A stretch of 35,088 bases of DNA from NCBI GenBank assembly GCA_023381035.1, contig JAMCTK010000018.1, forward strand, positions 1 to 35,088. Direction: 5' to 3'. This document shows, piece by piece, positions 6,910 to 15,888 of this stretch (position 1 is its first letter; each line of letters opens with the position of its first letter). Source of the DNA: Patescibacteria group bacterium (GTDB lineage Bacteria; Patescibacteria; Microgenomatia; Levybacterales; UBA12049). Both the position numbers and the translations under genes were made by a program. A model generated the notes under the pieces. It worked only from the letters and a program-made list of their open reading frames with translations, was not told where the DNA came from and made no database searches.

Positions 6910-8675
6910 TTCTTCCCTTGTTCTTTGTACATTTTTATCAGTTCTGAAACTGTTGTTGCATCCTCGGCTTTTTTATCATCACCCCGAAAAGTTACCAAAC
7001 GCGGAAACCTTAAGGCATAACCAGGTTGGTCTGAAGATTTACCGGCGGTATGAACCGGGCTTCGGGTAATCTCGTCAGCTAAAACCTCTATTACAATTTT
7101 TGGTTCAATCCAAACAGAAGGAAAAATGACGGCATTAACCCTAGCCGGCTTGTGATCCAGCTTAATTTTATCGGCTCTTTTATGAATTTCTCGCCATTCT
7201 TCATCAGAGAGTCCTGTTCCTATTCGGGAAACGGTTACAAATTCATCTTTTATATCGTCATATACTCCAACTAATAATGCTCCTGCTCCAAACTCCGTCC
7301 TTTTTCCTTTTCCTGAAATATATCCTAGAATGACGCAATCAATCGTATCTTGCAACTCTCCTGCGGAATGTCGTTTCAATTTAACCCAATTGAAATTTCT
7401 TCCTCCGGCTTCATATTTACTTTCTAATCTTTTTACAACCAGTCCCTCAAGTCCCTTTGAAATAGAATCGTCCAGAAGAACCTGCAATCTTTTCTCATCT
7501 GAAACGACTTCGTTTTTGGTTGGAATTAAAACATCATCTTCCGTTACTGTTTGTCTTAAAATTTCTAATCTTTCGGTTAAAGGCTTGTCAATTAACGACT
7601 TCCCATCTTTATATAAAATGTCAAAAACAAAAGCTTTTAAGGGTAATTTAAGTACCATCTCGTCTATTCCGTGTTTTCTGCGTCTTTTAGTGGTCTCTTG
7701 GAAAGGTAAAAATTCTTCGGACAAAGGATGATACGCCAAAGCTTCTGTGTCTAAAATTACTGACTTTGCTTTAACCTGCTTAAGAGTAGCTGAAATAAGC
7801 TCAGGAAACATGTGGGTCATGTTTTCCAGATTTCTGGAAAACATATAAACCTTGTCATTATCTTTATGAACCTGAACTCTAAAGCCATCATATTTATATT
7901 GAACATCTACTGTTTTTAATTTTTCAATTACTTTTTGGGGACTAGGAAGTCTTTCACACAGCTCTGCTCTTATTGGCTTACCAATCTGAATGTCCAAGTT
8001 TTCAACTGCCTGAATTCCTTTAATCTTTAAAACCCTAGCAATTAAACCAAGATCTGACGTTCGGTTATATGCTCCCTCCAAAAGGCTTCTTCTGCTTTTG
8101 TCTCCTAAAAATGCCTTTGCCAACCCGTCTAAAATTGTCGGATCTCCTATTCCGAGACGCAAATTACCAAGTGGAATTCGCACCAGATATTTTGCCGACA
8201 GTGGATCCATTTTCTTGAGTAAGTCAGATAGAAGAATTTGTTTTTTTTCAACTGATCCTTCCCCTCCTGTTTTAGCAATTTCCACTAAGATTCTAAAAAC
8301 GTCTTTAACTTTAACTTCTCCCGTTTTCTTATCTGTTGAATCAAAAAGAGAAGGTTTAGTGTTTTTTTTATCAGAAGTTGAAAGTTCTTCTACCGCCTTA
8401 CCCATATCTCCAAGTTTTTGGTAAAGATCCAAAACTTCTTTTCTGTCCATCCCATAAGCCATGGAAACTGACTGGGCAACGTTTTTCTCTGCCATGCCAA
8501 TTTCGGTAGCTTCAAAAAAAGGAGCAATTCTTCCTTGGGTTAAGTAAACAAGCTCTTCGAGCTCATCTGCCGACTCAGCTTGAGAAAGTAAATCAGCAAG
8601 GATATCTATAAGGATAAGTCTTGATGAAGTTTCTTCTAGTTTTTGAAGATAATTTGCTAAGTCTTTAAACAACAT
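6906..8675 (-). CDS. lig: ATP-dependent DNA ligase, archaeal type
   Basis: The 589-residue ligase has an N-terminal DNA-binding domain (about 1-230), the adenylation domain with the nucleophile in motif I (K261-Y-D-G-F-R), motif III (V-I-L-D-T-E-A), motif IV (G-L-V-V-K-R), motif V (W-V-K-L-K-R) and a C-terminal OB domain. This is the LigI-like layout of archaeal ligases, not the bacterial NAD+-dependent LigA. It seals nicks using ATP. It sits one base after the Fic stop and overlaps the EndoQ-like gene, forming a tight repair operon. Archaeal-type ligases are known in several CPR lineages and are thought to be transferred. Confidence 0.93.
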   Translation of the reverse strand: MLFKDLANYLQKLEETSSRLILIDILADLLSQAESADELEELVYLTQGRIAPFFEATEIGMAEKNVAQSVSMAYGMDRKEVLDLYQKLGDMGKAVEELSTSDKKNTKPSLFDSTDKKTGEVKVKDVFRILVEIAKTGGEGSVEKKQILLSDLLKKMDPLSAKYLVRIPLGNLRLGIGDPTILDGLAKAFLGDKSRRSLLEGAYNRTSDLGLIARVLKIKGIQAVENLDIQIGKPIRAELCERLPSPQKVIEKLKTVDVQYKYDGFRVQVHKDNDKVYMFSRNLENMTHMFPELISATLKQVKAKSVILDTEALAYHPLSEEFLPFQETTKRRRKHGIDEMVLKLPLKAFVFDILYKDGKSLIDKPLTERLEILRQTVTEDDVLIPTKNEVVSDEKRLQVLLDDSISKGLEGLVVKRLESKYEAGGRNFNWVKLKRHSAGELQDTIDCVILGYISGKGKRTEFGAGALLVGVYDDIKDEFVTVSRIGTGLSDEEWREIHKRADKIKLDHKPARVNAVIFPSVWIEPKIVIEVLADEITRSPVHTAGKSSDQPGYALRFPRLVTFRGDDKKAEDATTVSELIKMYKEQGKK

Positions 8676-8676
8676 T

Positions 8677-9729
8677 TTATTTCATTATGTATTTGGCGCC
8701 TTTTGTTACACCTTGTTTTTTAATAATTCCTGCAGTTAATAAAGTCTTGATTTCATTCAAAATTGTATCTTCAGAGACCATTGGGAAAAGCTGTGGAAAA
8801 GCTTTATTTTGTAAAAAACCTGTCTTTTGAATATATTCAATTATCTTAAGCTGTCTATCTGAAAGAAGTAAAGGCTGTCCTCCAAGTTTTTCCTTAACGT
8901 TTGCATCTATTGATATTTTCTCAACCTTGTCTTTGATTTTTGAGAGCTCAATTGAAAGGCCAAGAGAGAAGTATTCTAACCAACTGGTTAAATCTCCACT
9001 ACTTTTTTCAACACTTTGTAAGGCCTCGTAATACTGCTGGGCATTGCTATCAAAATATTCTTCTAGGGAAAAGAACTTTCTAATATCATATCCCTCTTTA
9101 AAAAGAATTAAGGTTGAAAGAGCCCTGGCAACTCTTCCGTTTCCATCAACAAAAGGATGGATCCTAACTAATTCATAATGAACACATCCTGATTTCAATA
9201 CAGGATGAATATCTTGTTCTGTGGTTTCATTTATAAACGCAATTAAATCCTTTATTTGAAATGGAACAGCAACTGCCATTGGCGGTCTAAAAGAAACTTC
9301 TCCCGAGATGCTATTTTTAACAACTACCTGAGTTTTTCTGAATTCTCCACACTTTTCATCTTCTAAAATTTTCTGAACAGTTAATTTGTGTATTTCTCTT
9401 ATATCCTCTTCCAGTATCGAAGACTGAGAATCTGAAATTTTAGATTTATCAATGTAATCCATTACTTTTCTGTAATTTATTATTTCCTGAATATCCCGTT
9501 CCCTGGCAGGGATTTCCTGACCTTCCAATACTCTCTCTGCTTGAGAAAGATTGAGCTCATTTCCTTCAATATGAGTTCCATAATGAACAGTTCTTACCAT
9601 TGCGTCTTTACGAAATTCTTTTTCGTAATATGGTAAAAGCGGAGCATTATCTATAACTTCCTTACAGGCTTGAATGTTGCCTATGTTTTTTAGAATCTTA
9701 TTAGTAATAGTAAATTTTGGCTGGTACAT
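8677..9729 (-). CDS. Fic family protein with winged-helix C-terminus
   Basis: The 350-residue protein has a Fic core with the complete active-site motif H191-P-F-V-D-G-N-G-R-V-A-R, an upstream inhibitory-helix motif of the class II type (G-T-H-I-E55-G-N) and a C-terminal winged helix-turn-helix (about 288-350). Such proteins usually transfer AMP to hydroxyl side chains, with the N-terminal glutamate blocking ATP until released. It is the first gene of the Fic / ligase / EndoQ operon, with one base to the ligase. The target is unknown; the wHTH suggests it may also bind DNA. No canonical -10 box is visible immediately upstream. Confidence 0.88.
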   Translation of the reverse strand: MYQPKFTITNKILKNIGNIQACKEVIDNAPLLPYYEKEFRKDAMVRTVHYGTHIEGNELNLSQAERVLEGQEIPARERDIQEIINYRKVMDYIDKSKISDSQSSILEEDIREIHKLTVQKILEDEKCGEFRKTQVVVKNSISGEVSFRPPMAVAVPFQIKDLIAFINETTEQDIHPVLKSGCVHYELVRIHPFVDGNGRVARALSTLILFKEGYDIRKFFSLEEYFDSNAQQYYEALQSVEKSSGDLTSWLEYFSLGLSIELSKIKDKVEKISIDANVKEKLGGQPLLLSDRQLKIIEYIQKTGFLQNKAFPQLFPMVSEDTILNEIKTLLTAGIIKKQGVTKGAKYIMK

Positions 9730-9779
9730 TAAACTTGAACTCTATTAACGCATATTTCCCGATAAAAATCAACATATGC

Positions 9780-9785
9780 TATAAT
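9780..9785 (+). promoter_or_regulatory. -10 box of the DUF5654 gene (leaderless)
   Basis: Perfect TATAAT with 6 bases (TTTGAC) before ATG 9792. The longer frame that starts at 9717 would cover this promoter, so ATG 9792 is the likely start. Confidence 0.55.
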
Positions 9786-9791
9786 TTTGAC

Positions 9792-10076
9792 ATGGCAAAG
9801 AAAAAATCAGCAAAAGAAGCAAAGCTTCACGTAGAAGCAGTCAAGCAAATGGTTACTCTTTCTACCAGTGGGTTTGGGTTAGTGGCTGCCCTTGCCTGGA
9901 ATAGCGTAATTCAAGAATTTGTTAATAGTTATGTTAAAAAATGGCTACCAAGCGGAAGTGGTTTAATTTCCTTACTAATCTATGCCGTCATAATTACTCT
10001 TCTTGCAGTTATAGTAACTGTCCAGCTTTCAAGACTCGCAGAAAAGCTTCAGATCGAAGTTAAAGAAAAGAAATAA
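9792..10076 (+). CDS. DUF5654 small membrane protein
   Basis: The 94-residue protein starts with a Lys-rich segment, then two hydrophobic helices (about 25-45 and 55-77) and a charged tail. The stretch S-G-F-G-L-V-A-A-L-A-W-N-x-x-I matches the DUF5654 family, recurrent in archaea and CPR bacteria and of unknown function. It is divergent from the Fic gene and convergent with nnrD. The start is fixed by the TATAAT box ending 6 bases before the ATG. Confidence 0.75.
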   Translation: MAKKKSAKEAKLHVEAVKQMVTLSTSGFGLVAALAWNSVIQEFVNSYVKKWLPSGSGLISLLIYAVIITLLAVIVTVQLSRLAEKLQIEVKEKK

Positions 10077-10094
10077 TCCGTAGCCTTGCGGATT
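10075..10094. terminator. Possible bidirectional hairpin between convergent genes
   Basis: AATCCG and CGGATT form a 6-bp stem with an 8-base loop, starting at the stop of the DUF5654 gene and facing the end of nnrD. There is no good T-run on either side, so a terminator role is weakly supported. Confidence 0.3.
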
Positions 10095-10111
10095 CGCAAA
10101 TTACTATCTAT

Positions 10112-10936
10112 CTATAGCAAGACCTTCTTCATTACTTTTGGAATTTCGTCGGCAAGATCCGAGGCATTGAAATATAAACCGACCTTCTCCATTAATTCGT
10201 CTCCTGCTTTTTTATTGATAAATGATCCCGCAGTTGCCGATAAAAACGGCTCATTTTTGCAATATAACGATGCGACAAGTCCGGCCAAAACATCCCCTGT
10301 TCCACCCTTGGTCATTCCAGCATTTCCTCCTTTAATTTGAACCAATTTTTCTCCGTCTGAAACAATATCAACCGGCCCTTTAAGTAAGATTATGCAGTGA
10401 AACTTTTTGGCCATTTCATATACAGTTCTTTCGTTTGGTAACATCTTAAATAACATTTCAAATTCCTTTAAATGAGGAGTTAGTATTGCTTTCGCAGGTA
10501 TATTTGAAGGATTAATTGTCTGTAAACTGCCTCCGTCAATTACCCATTTTTTATTTGGATATTTCTGAAGCAAATCTTCTGTTAGATGTTTTGTATCTTC
10601 GTCTCCTTCCTCTTCTCCGTCTTTCCTAGGTAGTCCTGGACCGATTAAAATACAATCAGATTCGTTAATATATTCTGAAATTTTGCTTCTGGGAACTATG
10701 ATTCCATCTCTGAATTCTTCTTTTTCTTTTTGAACTATTTGATTATTCTCTTCAGTTGAGGAGAAAAAAACCATATCTACAATCCTTGAGGCAATTTTAA
10801 GACTCCATAAAGGAGCTGCATGAAAAAGCTTAGAGCCTCCGATTATCATCATCTTTCCGTTTTGGCCTTTATGTGAGCTCGGATTTGGAATAAATAACCT
10901 TTTTAGTTCCTGCTTATTAAATTCCTGCATTTTCAT
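10112..10936 (-). CDS. nnrD: ADP/ATP-dependent NAD(P)H-hydrate dehydratase
   Basis: The 274-residue ribokinase-fold protein repairs hydrated NAD(P)H. Visible motifs are the N-terminal G-K-M-M-I-I-G-G-S (about 27-35), I-G-P-G-L (98-102), T-P-H-x-x-E-F (153-159) and the C-terminal anion-hole/base motif N205-A-G-M-T-K-G-G-T-G-D215. It lacks the NnrE epimerase half found in the fused bacterial enzyme, so it is the dehydratase alone. It lies 6 bases after the recF stop and is probably co-transcribed with it. A methionine two codons in is an alternative start. Confidence 0.88.
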   Translation of the reverse strand: MKMQEFNKQELKRLFIPNPSSHKGQNGKMMIIGGSKLFHAAPLWSLKIASRIVDMVFFSSTEENNQIVQKEKEEFRDGIIVPRSKISEYINESDCILIGPGLPRKDGEEEGDEDTKHLTEDLLQKYPNKKWVIDGGSLQTINPSNIPAKAILTPHLKEFEMLFKMLPNERTVYEMAKKFHCIILLKGPVDIVSDGEKLVQIKGGNAGMTKGGTGDVLAGLVASLYCKNEPFLSATAGSFINKKAGDELMEKVGLYFNASDLADEIPKVMKKVLL

Positions 10937-10942
10937 ATTTTA

Positions 10943-12037
10943 CTACTTTTTAAAATTAATAATCTTCATTTTATTTGCAATTTTAGTTGGAATTAATTCT
11001 TGATGAGCTGTGGTGATAATTATCTGTTGATTAGTACTTGAATTAGATGTCAAATTTGTTTTTTCCAAAATTAGATTAATATGCTCTTCGTCAAGTTCAG
11101 AAAAGATGTCATCGAGTAAAAGTATTGGTTTTTTTCCAAGTTTTTCTTCAAAATATGAAAGCTCAAGTATTTTGAGTTGTAAAATTGCCAATCTTTGTTG
11201 CCCTCGAGAACCAAATAGCTTCACATCGTGAGTTGAGTTGTTAACATCATCAAACATCGAAATATTAAAATCATCTCTATGAGGACCTACTAAGGTAACC
11301 CCTGCTCCTATCTCTGCCTCTGAGTATTGCTCTAATCTTGCTGGTGAGATAACGCTTTTATCGTAATTTATTACAAAATCAAAAATATCCTTTGTTGCAT
11401 TATTAACGTAATCTAAAAATTCTTGCCTTTTTTTAGTAATAATTCCTCCGTTTTCAATTACTAAGTGGTTCCAGTATTCAAATTGTTTTTCGTTTCTCGT
11501 ACCTGTTTCTCTTGCTACCTCTAGAAGTGCATTTCTTTGCCTTAAAGCTTTTGAGTATGCTGTGGATGCCACTCTGTAATCTTTGTCTATTTGATCCAAA
11601 ACATTATCCAAAAACCTTCTTCTTAAAGAGGGAGATTCAATAATGATATCTAAATCTTGAGGAGAAAATAGCACGGCGGGGAGATTTCCGGCGAAATCAC
11701 TTCTTCTTCTTGGTACACCATTAACCAAAAATTTCTTAGATTGTGTTTTCTGCCCCTCAATCTCTCCTCTTGTTAAAACAACTTCTAGCTCTGTCTCCTC
11801 TTTCTTGATGTTTTCCGCTATTCCTTTTACTCTTGCTATGTCTTCAGAAAATCCAATTAGCTGATCGTCTTTTTCAGCTCTAAAACTTTTTCCTGTAGAA
11901 AGCAGAAAGATTGATTCTATGAAATTGCTCTTGCCTGAAGTATTCGGTCCCACAATTAGAGTAGTTTCTTTATCTAAGTCAAATGTTTGTTTTTTATAGC
12001 TTCTAAAATTCTGAAGAGAAAGACGTCTTAAAATCAT
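10943..12037 (-). CDS. recF: DNA replication and repair protein RecF
   Basis: This 364-residue SMC-like ATPase loads RecA onto gapped DNA with RecOR. It has Walker A G30-P-N-T-S-G-K-S37, the RecF-typical F-S-P-Q-D-L region (125-130), the ABC signature F-G-S-R-G-Q-Q-R (275-282), Walker B I-L-L-L-D-D (305-310) and the D-loop S-E-L-D (313-316). The length is normal. A TATAAT (12047-12052 on the complementary strand) ends 9 bases before the start, so any leader is very short. It heads the recF-nnrD unit. Confidence 0.93.
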   Translation of the reverse strand: MILRRLSLQNFRSYKKQTFDLDKETTLIVGPNTSGKSNFIESIFLLSTGKSFRAEKDDQLIGFSEDIARVKGIAENIKKEETELEVVLTRGEIEGQKTQSKKFLVNGVPRRRSDFAGNLPAVLFSPQDLDIIIESPSLRRRFLDNVLDQIDKDYRVASTAYSKALRQRNALLEVARETGTRNEKQFEYWNHLVIENGGIITKKRQEFLDYVNNATKDIFDFVINYDKSVISPARLEQYSEAEIGAGVTLVGPHRDDFNISMFDDVNNSTHDVKLFGSRGQQRLAILQLKILELSYFEEKLGKKPILLLDDIFSELDEEHINLILEKTNLTSNSSTNQQIIITTAHQELIPTKIANKMKIINFKK

Positions 12038-12091
12038 TAGATTGTTATTATATTATAAACAGTCAATGGAGCAGTTTAACAAAGTAGCGGT

Positions 12092-12805
12092 TTATTCAAT
12101 TATAGTTCCAACAAACTTTTCTCCACGGCAGTATTTTCTTAAATTAAGAAAATCTTTTCCATTTAAAACTACTACTTTTGCACCTATTGCCTCTGCTTTT
12201 TTAGCAGCAACAGGATCAAAAGGAGCATTTAGACCAGGCGTCCATGTTTCCCCATCTCCTACTAGTTTTCTAAAATCAGGCCAGGAAATTTTATCAATTG
12301 GTTTTGCATTTTCATTCTTTCGAGGATCACTGTCATATACTTGATTGATGTTGCTTAAATTTAAAATGGTTCTTGCTCCGTAATCTTCGCAGAGCATTAC
12401 TGCATCATAGTCTGTAGACCAACCTGGTTTCCAACCTGCTCCAACCAAAACAGGCTCAGTAACTTTACGAATTACGTTATAGTCATCAATAACTACTGGA
12501 TGAGCAATATCTCTAAGAATTGTTCTCACTAGATGACCATTCAAACGTGTGCAATGGATTGCAAGCCAATCTAAATCATCATCGGAAAGCTCATTTCCAA
12601 TAACGCTTCTGCCAGCTTCAATATAGGTTCGGGAAATTTTTCCTCCCCCTGTAACTAAAAAAAACTGGCGATTCTTGTTTTCTGCCAGTTGTTCTCGGAT
12701 AAATAAATTGAGGTTTGAGAGGAAATCGACATCAATTCCTCCGTTGGGGACAATTAAAGACCCCCCGATGGACATGACTACCTTATCTGGATGTCGATTA
12801 GTCAT
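12092..12805 (-). CDS. pyrH: Amino-acid-kinase family protein, UMP kinase-like
   Basis: The 237-residue protein belongs to the amino-acid kinase fold: S-I-G-G-S-L near the N-terminus (12-17), V-T-G-G-G-K (about 51-56), a T-R-L-N-G segment (about 86-90) and T-D-Y-D-A-V (about 131-136). The arrangement G-G-G-x-x-x-R-x-Y plus T-R-x-N matches the archaeal-type UMP kinase, which makes UDP from UMP. It is monocistronic, between recF and fpg. Uridylate kinase is the best assignment, but another member of the fold cannot be excluded. The start has no Shine-Dalgarno motif. Confidence 0.72.
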   Translation of the reverse strand: MTNRHPDKVVMSIGGSLIVPNGGIDVDFLSNLNLFIREQLAENKNRQFFLVTGGGKISRTYIEAGRSVIGNELSDDDLDWLAIHCTRLNGHLVRTILRDIAHPVVIDDYNVIRKVTEPVLVGAGWKPGWSTDYDAVMLCEDYGARTILNLSNINQVYDSDPRKNENAKPIDKISWPDFRKLVGDGETWTPGLNAPFDPVAAKKAEAIGAKVVVLNGKDFLNLRKYCRGEKFVGTIIE

Positions 12806-12899
12806 AAAAAAACTAGTATTTGCCGCACAAATTCACGACTCGTACTAGATTAGAATCATACCACAATAGCCTAAATAAAACAACACGCTGCGAACATTC

Positions 12900-13766
12900 T
12901 CAGTGCTGACAGTTGGGACAAAAAAATGTTCCGCGTCCTCCAAGAAAAATCTTCTCAATCTTTCCATTCCCTTTTGGACAATCCTTGCCCTTTTTTCCAT
13001 AAACCAAAGAGTGGTTCTGGTAATTCCCTTCTTGTCCTAAAGCATTTACAAAATTTTCATCTGAGGATCCACCATATTCCAAACTTTTTTTGATGATATA
13101 AAAAATTGAATCATAAAGTTTTTTTATATCTACCTCTGTTAAGGTTTTTCCTTTTCTTCTTGGATCTATTCCTGCTTTAAAAAGAGCATCATTTGCATAA
13201 ATATTGCCTATTCCGCCAATTCTTTTTTGATCCATTAGAATTATTTTTATTGGTGAATTTCCTTCTTGTACAACTTTTCTAAAATATTCTAAAGTCAACT
13301 CTTTCCCAACTAAGTCATCTCCGACTTTAGGCTCAGGGCCCATCTCTTTAAAAAATGGCATTTGCATAACTTCCTCTTTTTTTAAAACCTTAATCCACCC
13401 AAATTGCCGCAAATCATTGTAAAAAAGAGTGCCACCCTTATCTAAGGATAAAATAACGTGCGTATATCTGGAAGGAAGTGTCTCTCCTCCCACCTTCTTG
13501 GAGAGAATTAAGTTCTTAGTTTTTTCATCTCGGTATACAAGTTGTCCGGTCATTTTTAAATGTACTGCTAAAACAAAATCATTATTCAGCTCAATAATTA
13601 ACCCCTTCCCAATTCTTTTTAAATTAATAATTTTTGCACCAACAATTTGCTCTGCTGTGCCAGCAAATAATTTTGGGACAGTTACTTCAATTCCTTTGAT
13701 TTTACGTCCTATTAGATATTTTCTTAGACCTAACTTAATTGTTTCTATCTCTGGTAATTCCGGCAT
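12900..13766 (-). CDS. mutM: Formamidopyrimidine-DNA glycosylase (Fpg) with altered zinc finger
   Basis: This bifunctional glycosylase/AP lyase excises oxidised purines. The mature N-terminus P2-E3-L-P-E6 carries the nucleophile; K54 in R-I-G-K-G corresponds to the catalytic loop lysine; an H2TH region contains G-G-I-G-N-I-Y-A-N; and the C-terminal hairpin G-G-R-G-T-F-F-C-P-N-C-Q has the lesion-binding Arg. The zinc finger normally has C-x2-C plus C-x2-C; here the first pair reads C-P-K-G-N-G, so its second cysteine is absent. Methionine 13766 gives the obligatory M-P-E-L-P-E start and lies one base after the glycosyltransferase stop; the longer frame would destroy the N-terminal proline. Confidence 0.9.
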   Translation of the reverse strand: MPELPEIETIKLGLRKYLIGRKIKGIEVTVPKLFAGTAEQIVGAKIINLKRIGKGLIIELNNDFVLAVHLKMTGQLVYRDEKTKNLILSKKVGGETLPSRYTHVILSLDKGGTLFYNDLRQFGWIKVLKKEEVMQMPFFKEMGPEPKVGDDLVGKELTLEYFRKVVQEGNSPIKIILMDQKRIGGIGNIYANDALFKAGIDPRRKGKTLTEVDIKKLYDSIFYIIKKSLEYGGSSDENFVNALGQEGNYQNHSLVYGKKGKDCPKGNGKIEKIFLGGRGTFFCPNCQH

Positions 13767-13767
13767 A

Positions 13768-14880
13768 TTAACTCTCAACCAATTTTGAACTAATAAAATC
13801 TTTAATTTCTTTTCTAAAACGTTCTTTGGAAAACTTCTCGGCTTGTTTTACGCAATCTTGCGAATTGATTTTTGTTTTTTCAAATTTTTCGATGGCTGAA
13901 AGCAACCCTTTTGTGGAATAATCATTAAATAAAATGCCTGTTTTCCCATCAATCACGGTTTCCTTATATCCTCCCCCGTTGAATGCTACAACAGGAGTTC
14001 CGCAACTCATTGCCTCAACCGGAGTTATTCCAAAATCTTCATCTTTTGCTAAAGCTAAGAAACCCTTTGCTCCCTTATACGACCTTACTAATTCCTCATC
14101 CGTTACCTGTCCTAAGAATTCAACCCTACCTCCTGCCTGCTTTAACAATTTATTTTGCTCAAAATAATAACCTGCCGGAGAACCAGCTATCTTCAGCTTA
14201 AAATTTCCTTTAAGCGATGCTTGCACTGCCATTTCCAAACCTTTTGCCCCAACGATTCTTGAAACAATAAAATAATAATCTTTGTGCTTCGGAGCTTGTA
14301 ATTTGGTCTTTGGCAATGAAACCGGTGGATGAATTACAGTAGAATCACGTCTGTAAAATTTCTTAATTCTTCCGGCAACCTCTTTTGAATTTGCAATAAA
14401 ATAGTTTACTTTCTGAGCTCTCTCAAAATCATAAAGCCTTAGAAAATGTCCAACAATTGCGGCATAGGCTCTAACAAGTAAGTATTTTTGAAAATTTACC
14501 GAAGTGCTATACCCATAAAGCCAGCGCGGCGGAGTGTGACAGTAGCAAATTTCAATTGGTTTTTTTTGATTATTTCCAAATCCTTTGGTTATATACCAAC
14601 TGGCTGATGAAATAACAATGTCATATTCTGAGAAATTAAAACTTCCCCAGATCAAAGGAGTTAAGAATCGCAAGGGACTGGCAAGCTTTGGGGCAAATGG
14701 CAAATATTGAAACCATGAAGTCTTTATCTTCTTATTTTTAAAATGTACATAGGCAGTTGAGCCTTTATCACAAAAAGCAGTGTAAATTGGTGCATCTGGA
14801 TAAATCTCACAAAGAGCTTCCAATACTCTCTCTGCTCCACCATATTCCTTTATATAATCATGAATAATTGCTATCTTCAT
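13768..14880 (-). CDS. Glycosyltransferase family 4 protein
   Basis: The 370-residue GT-B enzyme has an N-terminal acceptor domain opening M-K-I-A-I-I-H-D-Y with G-G-A-E-R (14-18), and a C-terminal nucleotide-sugar domain with V-S-R-I-V-G-A-K-G, E281-D-F-G, E289-A-M-S-C-G-T-P-V-V-A and G-G-Y-K-E. The E-x7-E pair (E281/E289) is the retaining GT4 hallmark. It resembles mannosyl- or rhamnosyltransferases of cell-surface glycan synthesis, but donor and acceptor cannot be read from sequence. It is the middle gene of the exonuclease / GT / fpg unit. Confidence 0.87.
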   Translation of the reverse strand: MKIAIIHDYIKEYGGAERVLEALCEIYPDAPIYTAFCDKGSTAYVHFKNKKIKTSWFQYLPFAPKLASPLRFLTPLIWGSFNFSEYDIVISSASWYITKGFGNNQKKPIEICYCHTPPRWLYGYSTSVNFQKYLLVRAYAAIVGHFLRLYDFERAQKVNYFIANSKEVAGRIKKFYRRDSTVIHPPVSLPKTKLQAPKHKDYYFIVSRIVGAKGLEMAVQASLKGNFKLKIAGSPAGYYFEQNKLLKQAGGRVEFLGQVTDEELVRSYKGAKGFLALAKDEDFGITPVEAMSCGTPVVAFNGGGYKETVIDGKTGILFNDYSTKGLLSAIEKFEKTKINSQDCVKQAEKFSKERFRKEIKDFISSKLVES

Positions 14881-14888
14881 AAAATATT

Positions 14889-15845
14889 TTAGAGTAATCC
14901 CAATTGCTCGTTTTTCTTTTCTTCCTCTTTCTTAACCTCTACTCTTTTTTCTTCTTTTAATTTTTCTTCCGCTCTTTCTCCTTTTTCCAGTCTATCTAAT
15001 AAACTTTTAAACCCATGTTCTTTAAAAAAATCTGCCAGACCTTTTTTATTTAATTTTGAAATCTCAGCTTTTTTTAGATCGAGGCGAATTGGTGCATCAA
15101 GAACTATTTGCGCTAGCTTTTTGGCAAGACCTGCTGCTTCTGCTCCCTCTGCTAATTTTTCAGCAAGCTTAGGCGGAATCTCATCTAAATGATCATAAAC
15201 TGCTTCCAGGCTCCCATATTTTTGCAGCAAACCACTGGCTGTTTTTTGTCCAACACCGGCAACTCCCGGATAATTATCCGAGGAATCTCCCCTTAAAGCT
15301 TTGTAATCAACGATCTGTTCCGGTCTTAACCCATATTTCTCCTCAACTACATCGCTATCAAATAAGATCATTTTTGTCATACCGATAATTGGCGCAAGAA
15401 CTTTTACTTTATGGTTTACAAGCTGAAGAAGATCTCTATCCCCCGATAAGATAATTACCTGAATATCTTCCTTGTTATCCTCGACTGTTTGTACAGATAT
15501 TGTGCCTATTAAATCATCTGCCTCATATCCGTCTACTTCAAATATTGGTATGTTTGCTTTTTCCAGTCCCTCATGAACCATTTCAATTTGAGGAACTAAA
15601 TCATTGTCCATTGTCGGACGATGAGCTTGATAGCCAACATAAAGTTCTTGTCTGAAAGTCGGCTTTGGTCTATCAAAGCAAACAACTAAGTAGTCCGGTC
15701 TTAGATCTGCTTTTATTTTTAAAATCATCGAGAAAAACCCGTATACGGCATTAGTTAGTTTTCCCTCTTTGTTTGTTAGTGGAGGCAAAGCGTGAAACGC
15801 CCGGTGAAGAATTGCGTTACCATCAACCAAAATCATCTTTTCCAT
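14889..15845 (-). CDS. Stand-alone 5'-3' exonuclease (DNA polymerase I N-terminal type)
   Basis: The 318-residue protein contains only the PolA-like flap exonuclease domain with its acidic metal ligands: D8, D58, E108/D110/D111, D136/D138, and D187/D190 in the R-G-D-x-S-D-N-x-P-G-V motif before a helix-hairpin-helix (G-V-G-Q-K-T-A). After about residue 285 comes a highly charged Lys/Glu tail that may be disordered. It removes 5' flaps and RNA primers. No polymerase domain follows in frame. A minus-strand TATAAT ends exactly 6 bases before the ATG. Confidence 0.9.
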   Translation of the reverse strand: MEKMILVDGNAILHRAFHALPPLTNKEGKLTNAVYGFFSMILKIKADLRPDYLVVCFDRPKPTFRQELYVGYQAHRPTMDNDLVPQIEMVHEGLEKANIPIFEVDGYEADDLIGTISVQTVEDNKEDIQVIILSGDRDLLQLVNHKVKVLAPIIGMTKMILFDSDVVEEKYGLRPEQIVDYKALRGDSSDNYPGVAGVGQKTASGLLQKYGSLEAVYDHLDEIPPKLAEKLAEGAEAAGLAKKLAQIVLDAPIRLDLKKAEISKLNKKGLADFFKEHGFKSLLDRLEKGERAEEKLKEEKRVEVKKEEEKKNEQLGLL

Positions 15846-15851
15846 AAAGTG

Positions 15852-15857
15852 ATTATA
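15852..15857 (-). promoter_or_regulatory. -10 box of the 5'-3' exonuclease gene (leaderless)
   Basis: Minus-strand TATAAT followed by 6 bases (CACTTT) and ATG 15845. No clear -35 hexamer. It predicts a leaderless mRNA for the exonuclease / GT / fpg operon. Confidence 0.55.
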
Positions 15858-15888
15858 TCACTAGCGTGGGTAAAAATAGCTATAAATT

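Noticed and set aside
12042..12344. Plus-strand frame of 100 codons
   Set aside because: It is antisense to the UMP kinase-like gene over most of its length and its composition is that of a shadow frame.
12806..12899. CTAGTA/TACTAG inverted repeat between the UMP kinase-like gene and fpg
   Set aside because: Arms are only 6 bp and far apart with no T-run; it falls within chance expectation for AT-rich DNA.
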